A stretch of 17,072 bases of DNA, from positions 1-17,072 of the forward strand of contig USCM01000007.1 of assembly GCA_900553155.1 (NCBI GenBank). The letters run 5' to 3'. Numbering within the stretch: position 1 is the first letter of the stretch; every line of letters starts with the position of its first letter. The DNA comes from an uncultured Prevotella sp. Its GTDB lineage: Bacteria; Bacteroidota; Bacteroidia; Bacteroidales; Bacteroidaceae. Under the pieces are notes generated by a model that saw nothing but the letters and a program-made list of their open reading frames with translations, was not told the origin of the DNA and did no database searches. The translations under genes were made by a program, and so were the position numbers. Of the stretch, positions 7,756-15,046 are shown piece by piece.

Positions 7756-7763
7756 CAAAAGTA
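7756..7763 (-). promoter_or_regulatory. Probable -7 box of the mlaEF promoter
   Basis: Minus-strand TACTTTTG (7763-7756) fits TAnnTTTG and lies 28 bp before the mlaE ATG. I see no clear TTTG -33 box at the expected distance, so support rests on the -7 element and position. Confidence 0.4.
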
Positions 7764-7812
7764 GCAATAAAACGCTAAAAACTATACAGTAAGTTTAAGT
7801 TTTTATGTTTTA

Positions 7813-7844
7813 TTTGTGGGAAATGATATTTTGTTTTACCTTTG
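7813..7844 (+). promoter_or_regulatory. lptB promoter
   Basis: TTTG at 7813-7816, a 20-nt spacer, then TACCTTTG at 7837-7844: an exact Bacteroidota promoter. Transcription should start near 7850, giving a short leader before ATG 7869. A possible upstream TTG start at 7842 lies inside this -7 box and so is not usable. Confidence 0.65.
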
Positions 7845-7868
7845 TATTATAAATATACATATACAAGT

Positions 7869-8732
7869 ATGAGTGAAACAGACAACATAAAAATGCAGGG
7901 ACAGCCTGCTACAGAACCTATGGCTGAGGACAAGCCCCACTGCATGGTGCTGCGCACCGAGGGCCTGGTTAAGCGCTACGGCAAGCGCACCGTCGTAAAC
8001 GACGTGTCTATCAACGTGCGCCAGGGCGAAATCGTAGGTTTGCTTGGTCCTAACGGAGCCGGCAAGACCACCTCGTTCTATATGACTACTGGTCTTATTG
8101 TGCCTAATGCCGGCCACATATACCTTGACGATAAGGACATAACCGACTTCCCCGTGTACAAGCGTGCGCGTCATGGCATTGGCTATCTGCCGCAGGAGGC
8201 GAGTGTCTTCCGCAAGCTTAGCGTGGAGGACAACATCATGGCTGTGCTTGAGATGACGAAGCTGTCGCGCAAGGAACAGCTGGAGAAGCTGGAGAGTCTT
8301 ATTGCCGACTTCAACCTTGGCAAGGTGCGCAAGAATAAGGGCGACCAGCTGTCGGGTGGCGAGCGACGCCGTACCGAGATAGCGCGCTGTCTGGCTATCG
8401 ACCCTAAGTTTATTATGCTCGACGAGCCATTTGCAGGTGTAGACCCTATCGCCGTTGAGGAGATTCAGCACGTGGTGTGGCGCTTGAAGTATCGCAACAT
8501 CGGCATCCTCATAACCGACCATAACGTGCAGGAGACGCTCACCATTACCGACCGTGCCTACTTGCTGTTTGAGGGCAGAATCCTGTTCCAGGGCGCCCCG
8601 GAAGAACTGGCAGAAAACCGCATCGTGCGCGAGAAATACCTTGGCTCTACATTCGAGTTGCGCAAGAAGGACTTCCAGGTTGTGGACGAGTCGAAGCGCA
8701 AGCGCGATATGGAGAGAGCGCTGCACGACTAA
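7869..8732 (+). CDS. lptB: LPS export ABC transporter ATP-binding protein LptB
   Basis: A 287-aa cytoplasmic ATPase that drives lipopolysaccharide extraction with LptF/LptG. Walker A GPNGAGKT (60-67), signature LSGGERRR (161-168), Walker B IMLDEPFAGVDP (Asp185, Glu186), and the LptB-type H-loop ITDHNV (His218). E. coli LptB is about 241 aa; this one has about 25 extra N-terminal residues and a charged C-terminal tail ending KRKRDMERALHD. The ATG at 7869 is the first after the promoter; ATG 7944 (MVLRTEGLVKRYG) is an alternative that would remove the extra N-terminus. Other lpt genes are not in the window. The yfcE-like gene follows on the same strand. Confidence 0.93.
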   Translation: MSETDNIKMQGQPATEPMAEDKPHCMVLRTEGLVKRYGKRTVVNDVSINVRQGEIVGLLGPNGAGKTTSFYMTTGLIVPNAGHIYLDDKDITDFPVYKRARHGIGYLPQEASVFRKLSVEDNIMAVLEMTKLSRKEQLEKLESLIADFNLGKVRKNKGDQLSGGERRRTEIARCLAIDPKFIMLDEPFAGVDPIAVEEIQHVVWRLKYRNIGILITDHNVQETLTITDRAYLLFEGRILFQGAPEELAENRIVREKYLGSTFELRKKDFQVVDESKRKRDMERALHD

Positions 8733-8736
8733 TCTC

Positions 8737-8787
8737 CTTGTCAACTCGTCTGCTTGTCAAATTGTCCACTTCTTACCCCGTCAACTT
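8737..8787 (+). repeat. Degenerate octamer tandem repeat between lptB and the phosphodiesterase gene
   Basis: Six adjacent 8-bp units plus a partial one: CTTGTCAA, CTCGTCTG, CTTGTCAA, ATTGTCCA, CTTCTTAC, CCCGTCAA, CTT. The consensus is CTTGTCAA, with two exact copies. It fills almost the whole 66-bp intergenic gap, starting 4 bp after the lptB stop. Confidence 0.6.
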
Positions 8788-8798
8788 AAAAGATATAT

Positions 8799-9335
8799 AT
8801 GAAGTATTTACTTGTATCAGATATTCACGGATGCCTCCCAACACTCGAGCGCGTCCTCCACTTCTTCGACCAAGGCCATTACGACATGCTGTGCATCCTT
8901 GGCGACATTCTCAACTACGGACCACGCAACCGCATACCCGAGGGCATCGACCCCAAGGGCATCGTTGAGCGCCTTAACGCTATGAAGGATCGCATCATCG
9001 CCATTCGTGGCAACTGCGATGCCGAGGTAGACCAGATGTTGCTCCAGTTCCCTATAATGGCAGACTATGCCCTCGTTGTCGACAATGGTCGTCGTCTGTT
9101 TCTTACACACGGCCACGTGTACAACGAGCAGAACCGTCCCACACTTGCCCACGACATCTTTGTGTATGGCCACACCCATCTGTGGAAGCTCGAACAGACA
9201 GCCGAGGGTGATGTGGTGTGCAACATTGGCTCTATCACATTCCCCAAGGGCGGCAACGAGCCTACATTTGCCACTTACGAGAATGGTCGTATGATAGTGC
9301 GTCATCTCGATGGCTCGATAATGAAGGAACTTTAG
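8799..9335 (+). CDS. yfcE: YfcE-like metallophosphodiesterase
   Basis: A 178-aa protein of the YfcE/MJ0936 calcineurin-like phosphoesterase family (E. coli YfcE is 184 aa), expected to hydrolyse phosphodiester bonds using a two-metal centre. Metal-binding motifs are all present: SDIHG (Asp8, His10), GD (Asp36) with NYGPRN after it, GNCD (71-74), THGH (103-106) and GHTH (124-127). It lies 66 bp after lptB on the same strand and is probably co-transcribed. The physiological substrate is not known for the family. It converges with the histidine kinase gene 19 bp away. Confidence 0.92.
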   Translation: MKYLLVSDIHGCLPTLERVLHFFDQGHYDMLCILGDILNYGPRNRIPEGIDPKGIVERLNAMKDRIIAIRGNCDAEVDQMLLQFPIMADYALVVDNGRRLFLTHGHVYNEQNRPTLAHDIFVYGHTHLWKLEQTAEGDVVCNIGSITFPKGGNEPTFATYENGRMIVRHLDGSIMKEL

Positions 9336-9354
9336 GGGGTAAGGTACACTAACA

Positions 9355-10290
9355 TTACCCTGCTACTTCCACTACAAACGTTGTGTGGTAGCCCGCAACT
9401 GGAGTGTCGGCAAGCCACAGGTTGCCGCCACAAGCCATCATCATCTGCCTGGCGATAGCCAAGCCTATGCCTTGCCCCTTCTTCTTGGTTGTGAAGAAGG
9501 GGATGAAAATCTCCCTTGCCACTTCTGCCGCTATAGCCTGCCCGTCGTTGCTTACGAGCAGCTGTAGCGTTGTGTCCTCCTCTTGCGGGTTGTCGTTGGC
9601 AGAACATTGTGCCAGACGTATATCCACCGAGTGGGCTTCTGCCTCGATAGCGTTCTTGATGATGTTGGTCATCACTTGGCGCAGCATACCCAGGTCGGTC
9701 TTTGCCCACGTGGGTGTGTTGAGGCCAATGTGCCACTGTATGTCGGGGTAGAGGGCTGGTATGGACGTTACAAATTGCTGCAGGTCGACAGGTTGTATGT
9801 CAGCAGGTTGCAGCTGTGTCAGTTTGCGGTAGCTGTCTACAAAGGTAGCCAGGCTGAGGCTTGTGTCGTATATCGCCTTCATACCCTCTTCGAGAGGAGT
9901 GCCTTTGACCATTGGCGATGCTATATAAGCTTGGGTTATGCTTTGTATTGGCGCCACCGAGTTCATTATCTCGTGTGTCAAAACACGTGTCAGTCGTCTC
10001 CACGATTCCACCTCGCTTCGTGCAAGCAGTCGGTTTATCTCGCTTCCCATCTCGTTTAGTGTGTTCTGCAGGTCGCGTTCGCCCGGAAATAGTAGGGTAG
10101 TGGGCAGACGGAAGGTGAAGTCGTGGTTGCGTATGGCTTCGTGCATGAGGCGGGCGCGGAGAGAGAGGAGACGCTGGTGACGGATGAAGAGGATGATAAG
10201 GATGAGGAGTCCCACTCCCAGTCCCACCCCAATATGGAGGGGAGTGATGTGTGATGATAGGGGGAGCATATTTAATAGGTGGTGTAACAT
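9355..10290 (-). CDS. Sensor histidine kinase without a periplasmic sensor domain
   Basis: A 311-aa kinase from ATG 10290. One membrane segment at about 18-36 (GVGLGVGLLILIILFI), a short linker, then the kinase core: H-box VLTHEIMNS (His106), N-box NIIKNAIEA (Asn213), G1 SNDG, F-box IFIPFFTTK, G2 GQGIGLAIA. The HE-Met-Asn H-box resembles NtrB-group kinases. An in-frame TTG at 10320 would add ten residues, but ATG 10290 is the better start. It follows the response regulator by 37 bp and is its likely partner. It has no PAS, HAMP or periplasmic domain that I can see, so input may come through another protein or the membrane. Confidence 0.9.
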   Translation of the reverse strand: MLHHLLNMLPLSSHITPLHIGVGLGVGLLILIILFIRHQRLLSLRARLMHEAIRNHDFTFRLPTTLLFPGERDLQNTLNEMGSEINRLLARSEVESWRRLTRVLTHEIMNSVAPIQSITQAYIASPMVKGTPLEEGMKAIYDTSLSLATFVDSYRKLTQLQPADIQPVDLQQFVTSIPALYPDIQWHIGLNTPTWAKTDLGMLRQVMTNIIKNAIEAEAHSVDIRLAQCSANDNPQEEDTTLQLLVSNDGQAIAAEVAREIFIPFFTTKKKGQGIGLAIARQMMMACGGNLWLADTPVAGYHTTFVVEVAG

Positions 10291-10327
10291 AGATTGATTC
10301 TTAAATAAAACGTTTGTCAAACTTTAG

Positions 10328-10864
10328 CTATTTCTGGCTTTTACCTAACTTCTTATACAGCGTCTGCCTCGTAATGCCCAACATTTCCGCCGCCTTGCTC
10401 ATATTGCCGTGACATTGTTCCACGGCACGTTGTACGTGTTCCAGCTCCATTTGTTCGAGCGGCATAACCTCGCGGTTCTTGTCAATGGCATCGTGCAAGG
10501 TGGCAATGAGCTTGTCGTTGTCCCACGGCTTTGTAACAAAGTCGGCAGCACCATATTTCAGCCCTTTTACCGCCAACTGCACATCAGCGTAAGCCGTTAT
10601 CAGGATGACGGGTGTGTTGGGGTGCAGCTTCTTTATGGTGCGCAGCCAGAACAGTCCGTCCTGCCCCGTGTTTACGCCGAGAGAGAAGTTCATGTCGAGC
10701 AGCACGGCATCCACCGATTGCTCCTTGGCAATGGTAGATACAAGGTTGTCGGGTGACGTCATCGTTATGATGTGCTCAAACTCGGTGGCAAGGCAAATCT
10801 TGAGAGCCGTTAGAATGGCGGCGTTGTCGTCGACCACTATCAGTGTGTTGTATGGGTAGATCAT
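10328..10864 (-). CDS. NtrC-related response regulator lacking the AAA+ domain (REC plus Fis-type HTH)
   Basis: A 178-aa DNA-binding regulator. Receiver domain about 5-128: acidic pair Asp12-Asp13 (IVVDDN), phosphoacceptor Asp57 (VLLDMNF), Thr90 (LITAYA), Lys112 (VTKPWD). A Fis-type helix-turn-helix follows at about 137-178 (AVEQCHGNMSKAAEMLGITRQTLYKKL). In Bacteroidota, close relatives with the 'LLDMNFS.G.NTG..GL.WL' receiver are usually ~450-aa sigma-54 activators with a central AAA+ domain; none is present here, giving a RegA/PrrA-like layout. It starts one base after the fic stop and precedes the kinase, so fic, regulator and kinase form one operon. The likely target is the divergent efflux operon (inference). 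Confidence 0.9.
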   Translation of the reverse strand: MIYPYNTLIVVDDNAAILTALKICLATEFEHIITMTSPDNLVSTIAKEQSVDAVLLDMNFSLGVNTGQDGLFWLRTIKKLHPNTPVILITAYADVQLAVKGLKYGAADFVTKPWDNDKLIATLHDAIDKNREVMPLEQMELEHVQRAVEQCHGNMSKAAEMLGITRQTLYKKLGKSQK

Positions 10865-10865
10865 A

Positions 10866-12179
10866 TTATTGCATCAATTCCTTAAGCTTATCATCAAAGT
10901 TGTCAGCCCTGACATATCCTATCATTCGTTTGTTTACTGGCGATTCACATAGCAAACCGCATTTGACGAGTTGTTGCAAATCACCGCGAATTGTCTTTAC
11001 GTTTACAGAGAAACGTGTGGTTAGCGACTTGGCTGTGAAAATGGCATTTGGATTTTCGCTGAATAGGTGAATGATTTGAGTTTGACGTTCATTAATAAGA
11101 CTGTTTCCTCTAAACGCAACGAGACTCTGCTGCTCTTTTATCTTTCTTTGCAAGTATATTTTCAAATCATCGTATGCGGTCTTCATTGCCGATAGATTGT
11201 ATATTAAGAAGTATGTCAGGTCAAGTCCATCCATCTCTGTGTATAAGAAAGCTTTCTCGTATTTGGCTTTACTATGATATATGACACGTGAAATGGAGAG
11301 ATACTCTGTAAGCCAATAGCCATTCTTCAACAGATACCAATATATAAGAGAGCGTGCTGTACGTCCATTGCCATCAACAAAAGGATGAAGATATGCAAGC
11401 ATAAAGTGTATAATGATGCCTTTTATTATAGGATGTATAAACAGCTCATTACTATTATTATCGTTGGCAAAGCGGCATAACCAACCTATATGCTCATTGA
11501 GCTCAGCAGCAGGCGGTGGTGTGTGTACAACCTCACCACTAATGCTATTCATCACCATAATGTTGTCGTCGGTGCGCAGTGCTCCTTCGTCTGCAGCTCT
11601 TTCAAGTGTATTGGTTGAAATTAGGTGATGTATGTTGAGTAATGTTTCTTTGCTGAAACTCTCGTTTTTATGCTCTACAAGATATTGTATGGTGGCATAA
11701 TTGTTGGCAATCATCTGCTGACTCTTGTTGACAGGTTTCATTTGTTTGCGCAACATATCTTTGGCAACCTTACGTGTTGTAGATGCCCCTTCCATTTGGC
11801 TTGAGGCAATGGCTTCCTCCATTATCGAACTTGCAAGATATACTTTATGGTCTTTTTCTGGTATTATACCATTCGACTCTATGTTTCCACCAAAGTTAAG
11901 GTCAAATTCGTGCAGCATTTGTTGCATTTTGCCTGTTATGGTGAAGTGTAGCCGTATCTTGCCCCAACTGATGTCTATACGGTTCATATTGCGTTTCAGC
12001 TTTATTGCATACCAAAACACGTTTGGGTCAACATCGTTTGGAACCATATATTTTGCTTTGTCCCAATATAGATATTCGTTGTGTATTTTATTAAGCACGA
12101 CACTGTATGTGGGATTGTTAAGCAGGTCTATGGCTTTCTGAATGTCTATGTTAGATAAGTTAGGAGTTGCTTCTATCAT
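10866..12179 (-). CDS. fic: Fic-domain protein (putative protein adenylyltransferase), class II
   Basis: A 437-aa protein. Active-site motif HPFVDGNGRTAR (265-276) matches HxFx(D/E)GNGRxxR exactly, with catalytic His265. An inhibitory-helix motif SSQMEG (126-131; Ser126, Glu130) upstream of the Fic core makes it class II, self-inhibited by Glu130. N-terminal region about 1-110 matches Fic N-terminal domains; the C-terminus (about 362-425) looks like a winged helix (ARQ..II..., TTRFSVNVKTIRGDLQQLVKCGLL in two parts), so it may also bind DNA. Expected reaction is transfer of AMP from ATP to a protein hydroxyl. Its base composition is visibly more AT-rich than its neighbours (about 37% GC at 11161-11220 against about 52% at 10021-10080), suggesting transfer. 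Its stop is one base from the next gene's ATG. Confidence 0.93.
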   Translation of the reverse strand: MIEATPNLSNIDIQKAIDLLNNPTYSVVLNKIHNEYLYWDKAKYMVPNDVDPNVFWYAIKLKRNMNRIDISWGKIRLHFTITGKMQQMLHEFDLNFGGNIESNGIIPEKDHKVYLASSIMEEAIASSQMEGASTTRKVAKDMLRKQMKPVNKSQQMIANNYATIQYLVEHKNESFSKETLLNIHHLISTNTLERAADEGALRTDDNIMVMNSISGEVVHTPPPAAELNEHIGWLCRFANDNNSNELFIHPIIKGIIIHFMLAYLHPFVDGNGRTARSLIYWYLLKNGYWLTEYLSISRVIYHSKAKYEKAFLYTEMDGLDLTYFLIYNLSAMKTAYDDLKIYLQRKIKEQQSLVAFRGNSLINERQTQIIHLFSENPNAIFTAKSLTTRFSVNVKTIRGDLQQLVKCGLLCESPVNKRMIGYVRADNFDDKLKELMQ

Positions 12180-12199
12180 AATCTGTGGTTTTATGAATG

Positions 12200-12207
12200 C
12201 AAAGATA
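12200..12207 (-). promoter_or_regulatory. Probable -7 box of the fic-regulator-kinase promoter
   Basis: Minus-strand TATCTTTG (12207-12200) fits TAnnTTTG and lies 20 bp before the fic ATG. The nearest TTTG upstream (12224-12221) is only 13 bp away, too close for a normal -33 box, so only the -7 element is well supported. Confidence 0.45.
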
Positions 12208-12221
12208 ATAAAAGATTAAAC

Positions 12222-12281
12222 AAATTAGGGGAAATTCTCCCCTAATTTCCCCTAATTTCCCCTAATTCCCTCAAATCTCCC
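12222..12281. repeat. 10-bp CCCCTAATTT repeat array with one inverted copy; hairpin or G-quadruplex former
   Basis: One inverted copy (AAATTAGGGG, 12222-12231) is followed by direct copies at 12239-12248, 12249-12258 and 12259-12268 (last base changed), then decayed CCC tracts at 12268-12270 and 12279-12281. The inverted copy forms a perfect 10-bp stem with the first direct copy (loop AAATTCT). On the minus strand the G-tracts read GGG-N5-GGGG-N6-GGGG-N6-GGGG, fitting the canonical quadruplex pattern. It lies between the divergent fic and tolC genes, so it is not a terminator. Confidence 0.7.
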
Positions 12282-12322
12282 TTATTTCCATTTGTTTTTG
12301 GTTTGTTCAAACCCTCCAGTTT

Positions 12323-12337
12323 GTATGATTTTCATAC
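12323..12337. promoter_or_regulatory. Candidate operator palindrome upstream of tolC
   Basis: GTATGA (12323-12328), TTT, TCATAC (12332-12337) is a perfect 6-bp inverted repeat about 75 bp upstream of the tolC -7 box. A dimeric regulator such as the adjacent Fis-type response regulator could bind it. Only one copy is seen, so support is thin. Confidence 0.25.
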
Positions 12338-12381
12338 ACTTTTGCCCCAATATCGCCTTTGTCCCTCATTTTCTTCAACCT

Positions 12382-12417
12382 TTTGCCTCCATCCCCAACC
12401 CATTCTCCCTAAATTTG
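12382..12417 (+). promoter_or_regulatory. Probable promoter of the efflux operon
   Basis: TTTG at 12382-12385 and TAAATTTG at 12410-12417, with a 24-nt spacer, somewhat long for the class. The -7 box is exact and ends 26 bp before ATG 12444, so a short leader is expected. The region 12370-12410 upstream is notably pyrimidine-rich on the plus strand. I find no sigma-54 GG-N10-GC element. Confidence 0.45.
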
Positions 12418-12443
12418 CAGTGTCAAAACAAAACAACGATAAG

Positions 12444-13763
12444 ATGAAGCGAATGATTATAGCCATATCTGCCTTGGTGCTCGGCACACAGCTGTATGCT
12501 GCCCAACCCTGGTCTGTGGACAGCTGTATGCAGTATGCAGCCAACCACAGCCATACGGTGAGACAACAGCGGTACGCATTGGACGACAGCCGGGCGGCAA
12601 AGACGCAAGCCATTGGAGCCTTCTTGCCAAGCATATATGGGTCGGTGTCGGGACAGCTCAACTTTGGACGAGCCATCGACCCGGAGACCAATACCTACAC
12701 AAATGTAAGCACACTGTATAATGGTTATGGGCTGCAAGCATCGCTCGACATCTTCGACGGACTGCAACGCTACAACCAGCTGCGCATGGCTAAGGCCAAT
12801 GTTGCCATTGGGCGCAGCGCCGTGCAGGCAGAAAAAGACGACGTGGCGCTGAAGGTGTACAAGGCATATATGGACCTTGTGTATTGCCAGGGTGCCGTCG
12901 ACCAAACCGCAAAGAAGCGCGACGAGAGTGTTGCGCTGCTGCACCAAACCGAGGTGATGTCTGAGGTGGGGCAGAAGAGCGATGCCGACGTGGCGCAGAT
13001 GCGAGCCACGCTTGCTGCCGACGAGTACGAGCTGACGCACATGCAGAGCCAGACCACAAAGGCTATGCTTGCCCTTAAGCAACTGATGAACTATCCTGCC
13101 GACTCGACGCTCGCCGTCATGCAGCCTGCGTTTGACCTCGAACCACAGCTTGCAGAAACCCCGTCGCAAATAGCAGCCTATGCCGCCACCAACAATCCGC
13201 GCATCCTCAAGGCGCAACAGGGGGTTGAGGCAGCACGCTACAGTCTGCGTGCGGCGCGTGGCGCATTGCTTCCAACGATCTCTCTCTCGGGTGGCGTGTC
13301 CACCTCTTTCTATAGAAACATGGACAAAGGAGGACACGCCTCCTTCTCCGAACAGTTCAAGAACAATGCCGGCGAGTATGTAGGACTGTCGCTGTCGATA
13401 CCTTTATTCAACCGACTCGCCACAACGTCTACCATCCGCCGCCGCAAGATTGCCCTCGACCAGGCTCGCGAGAATCTTGAGTACGAGCAGAGCGAGCTGC
13501 ACCGCATCATCGTTGAGGCTGCGTCGGATGTGGCAAACAGCGCCAAGGAGGTGGCTAAGATGCAGGAGCAGGTAGAGGCAGACAGCCTTGCGGCACACCT
13601 CACCACACGCAAGTACGAGGAAGGACTGGCATCGTCGATAGACGTCAAGACGGCTGCCGTAACGCTGTTGCAAAGCAGGGTGAAGCTGCTGCAAAGCCAG
13701 CTGACAATGGCATACAACAGACGATTGCTTGCATATTATAAAGGAGATAAATTGTGGAAATAA
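12444..13763 (+). CDS. TolC-family outer-membrane efflux protein
   Basis: A 439-aa outer-membrane channel of a tripartite exporter. ATG 12444 begins a clear signal peptide (MKRMIIAISALVLGTQLYA, cleavage before AQPW); the frame is open further upstream to a TTG at 12303, but that lies before the promoter. TolC-family features: the N-terminal 'WSVDSCMQYAANHSHTVR' start, long heptad-rich helices, the repeated halves each with a 'RAARGALLPTISLSGG'-type strand entry, and the ending IDVKTAAVTLLQSRVKLLQS. It is first in a + strand operon with an adaptor (27 bp downstream) and ABC components. Substrate is unknown. Confidence 0.93.
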   Translation: MKRMIIAISALVLGTQLYAAQPWSVDSCMQYAANHSHTVRQQRYALDDSRAAKTQAIGAFLPSIYGSVSGQLNFGRAIDPETNTYTNVSTLYNGYGLQASLDIFDGLQRYNQLRMAKANVAIGRSAVQAEKDDVALKVYKAYMDLVYCQGAVDQTAKKRDESVALLHQTEVMSEVGQKSDADVAQMRATLAADEYELTHMQSQTTKAMLALKQLMNYPADSTLAVMQPAFDLEPQLAETPSQIAAYAATNNPRILKAQQGVEAARYSLRAARGALLPTISLSGGVSTSFYRNMDKGGHASFSEQFKNNAGEYVGLSLSIPLFNRLATTSTIRRRKIALDQARENLEYEQSELHRIIVEAASDVANSAKEVAKMQEQVEADSLAAHLTTRKYEEGLASSIDVKTAAVTLLQSRVKLLQSQLTMAYNRRLLAYYKGDKLWK

Positions 13764-13790
13764 AAAGTAGTGGATACTAAATAGATAATT

Positions 13791-15038
13791 ATGGACCGAC
13801 CAATAGAAAAGAAATCATTCACGCGCCGATACATTTGGTACATATCTGCGGCTGTTGCGGTGGTGGTGTTGCTTGTATGGCTTGTCTTAGGAAGCACCGC
13901 AAGCACCATGACGGTAGACGCCAACGACATCACAGTGAGCGATGTCATACGTGGAAAGTTTGACGACTATGTGCGTCTCAACGGACAGGTAGTGCCTATT
14001 CAGGTGGTGCAGATATCGCCAGAGGAGGGTGGCATCGTAAGAGAGAAAGTGGTGGAGGAAGGTACACGCGTGAAGAAGGGCGATGTAATACTGCGCCTTA
14101 GCAACAGCAACCTCGACCTGCAAATACTCAATGCTGAGGCAGAACTTGCCGAGAAACAGAACCTTCTGCGCAACACTCAAGTTACAATGCAGCAAGATAG
14201 GCTTAACAACCGCACCGAACAAGCATCACTCGATATGGACTGCGAGCGCAAGCTACGTGCCTATCAGCAGAACTCTCGACTATTTAAGGAGAAGCTTATA
14301 AGCAAGGAGACGTATCTGCAAAGCAAGGAAGACTACAACCTTGCCTTGCGCAAGCATAGGCTCATAGGACAACGCCTTAGGCAGGACAGCCTATACCGAC
14401 ACGTGCAGATGGCGCAAATGGAGGACAATCTCGATAATATGCGCAAGAATGTACTGCTTGTGCGCGAGCGCAAGAACAAGCTTGAGGTGCGCTCGGCGAT
14501 AGACGGCGAGCTTGGATTGCTCGATGTCGAGCTGGGACAGAACATTCAGGCTGGGCAGAATATAGGTCAGATAAACGACCTCAGCGACTTCAAGATTGAG
14601 GCTAAGATAGACGAGCACTACATCGACCGTGTGCGTCCGGGGCTTACCGCCACCATAACCAGGGACGGCAAAGAGTATCAGTTGCGTGTGCGCAAGGTAT
14701 ATCCCGAGGTGCGAGACGGATCATTCCGCACCGACTTTGTATTCGTTGGCTCGCGTCCCGCACAGATGCGTAGCGGACAGACCTACTACGTGGAGCTTGC
14801 CCTCGGCAAGTCGTCTGTATCCACGCTTATACCCCGTGGCACCTTCTTCCAGACCACTGGCGGCAACTGGATATTTGTGCTCGACCGTTCGGGCAAGAAG
14901 GCTTACCGCCGCAACATCAGCATAGCACGCCAAAACCCACAATATTATGAGGTAACTGATGGCTTGGAACCAGGCGAACGTGTGATAACGAGTGGGTACG
15001 AGGCATTTAAGGAGAACGAAATATTGATATTAAAATAA
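13791..15038 (+). CDS. HlyD/MacA-family periplasmic adaptor protein
   Basis: A 415-aa membrane-fusion protein joining the ABC transporter to the TolC channel. N-terminal membrane anchor about 14-34 (YISAAVAVVVLLVWLVLG); lipoyl-like halves at about 60-100 (VVPIQVVQISPEEGGIV, EEGTRVKKGDVILRLSN) and about 235-262; a long helical hairpin about 105-225 rich in Gln, Arg and Glu; then beta-barrel and membrane-proximal parts (IDEHYIDRVRPGLTATI, LIPRGTFFQTTGGNWIFVLD, GLEPGERVITSGYE). Its ATG is 27 bp after tolC and its stop 8 bp before the ATPase gene. Relationship to MacA is at family level only. Confidence 0.92.
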   Translation: MDRPIEKKSFTRRYIWYISAAVAVVVLLVWLVLGSTASTMTVDANDITVSDVIRGKFDDYVRLNGQVVPIQVVQISPEEGGIVREKVVEEGTRVKKGDVILRLSNSNLDLQILNAEAELAEKQNLLRNTQVTMQQDRLNNRTEQASLDMDCERKLRAYQQNSRLFKEKLISKETYLQSKEDYNLALRKHRLIGQRLRQDSLYRHVQMAQMEDNLDNMRKNVLLVRERKNKLEVRSAIDGELGLLDVELGQNIQAGQNIGQINDLSDFKIEAKIDEHYIDRVRPGLTATITRDGKEYQLRVRKVYPEVRDGSFRTDFVFVGSRPAQMRSGQTYYVELALGKSSVSTLIPRGTFFQTTGGNWIFVLDRSGKKAYRRNISIARQNPQYYEVTDGLEPGERVITSGYEAFKENEILILK

Positions 15039-15046
15039 CAAAGAAC

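Noticed and set aside
7842..7868. Upstream TTG extension of lptB
   Set aside because: It lies within the -7 box TACCTTTG of the lptB promoter, so it would not be transcribed; ATG 7869 is preferred.
9337..9360. GGGTAA/TTACCC hairpin between the convergent phosphodiesterase and kinase genes
   Set aside because: Only six pairs with a 12-nt loop and no T-run on either side; too weak to call a terminator.
10291..10320. TTG start for the histidine kinase
   Set aside because: ATG 10290 is in frame, standard, and still gives the full membrane segment and kinase core.
12238..12281. Terminator function for the CCCCTAATTT array
   Set aside because: It lies between divergent genes, where neither transcript ends.
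12303..12443. Upstream TTG extension of the TolC-family gene by 47 residues
   Set aside because: It runs through the promoter and places a non-signal segment before a clear signal peptide beginning at ATG 12444.
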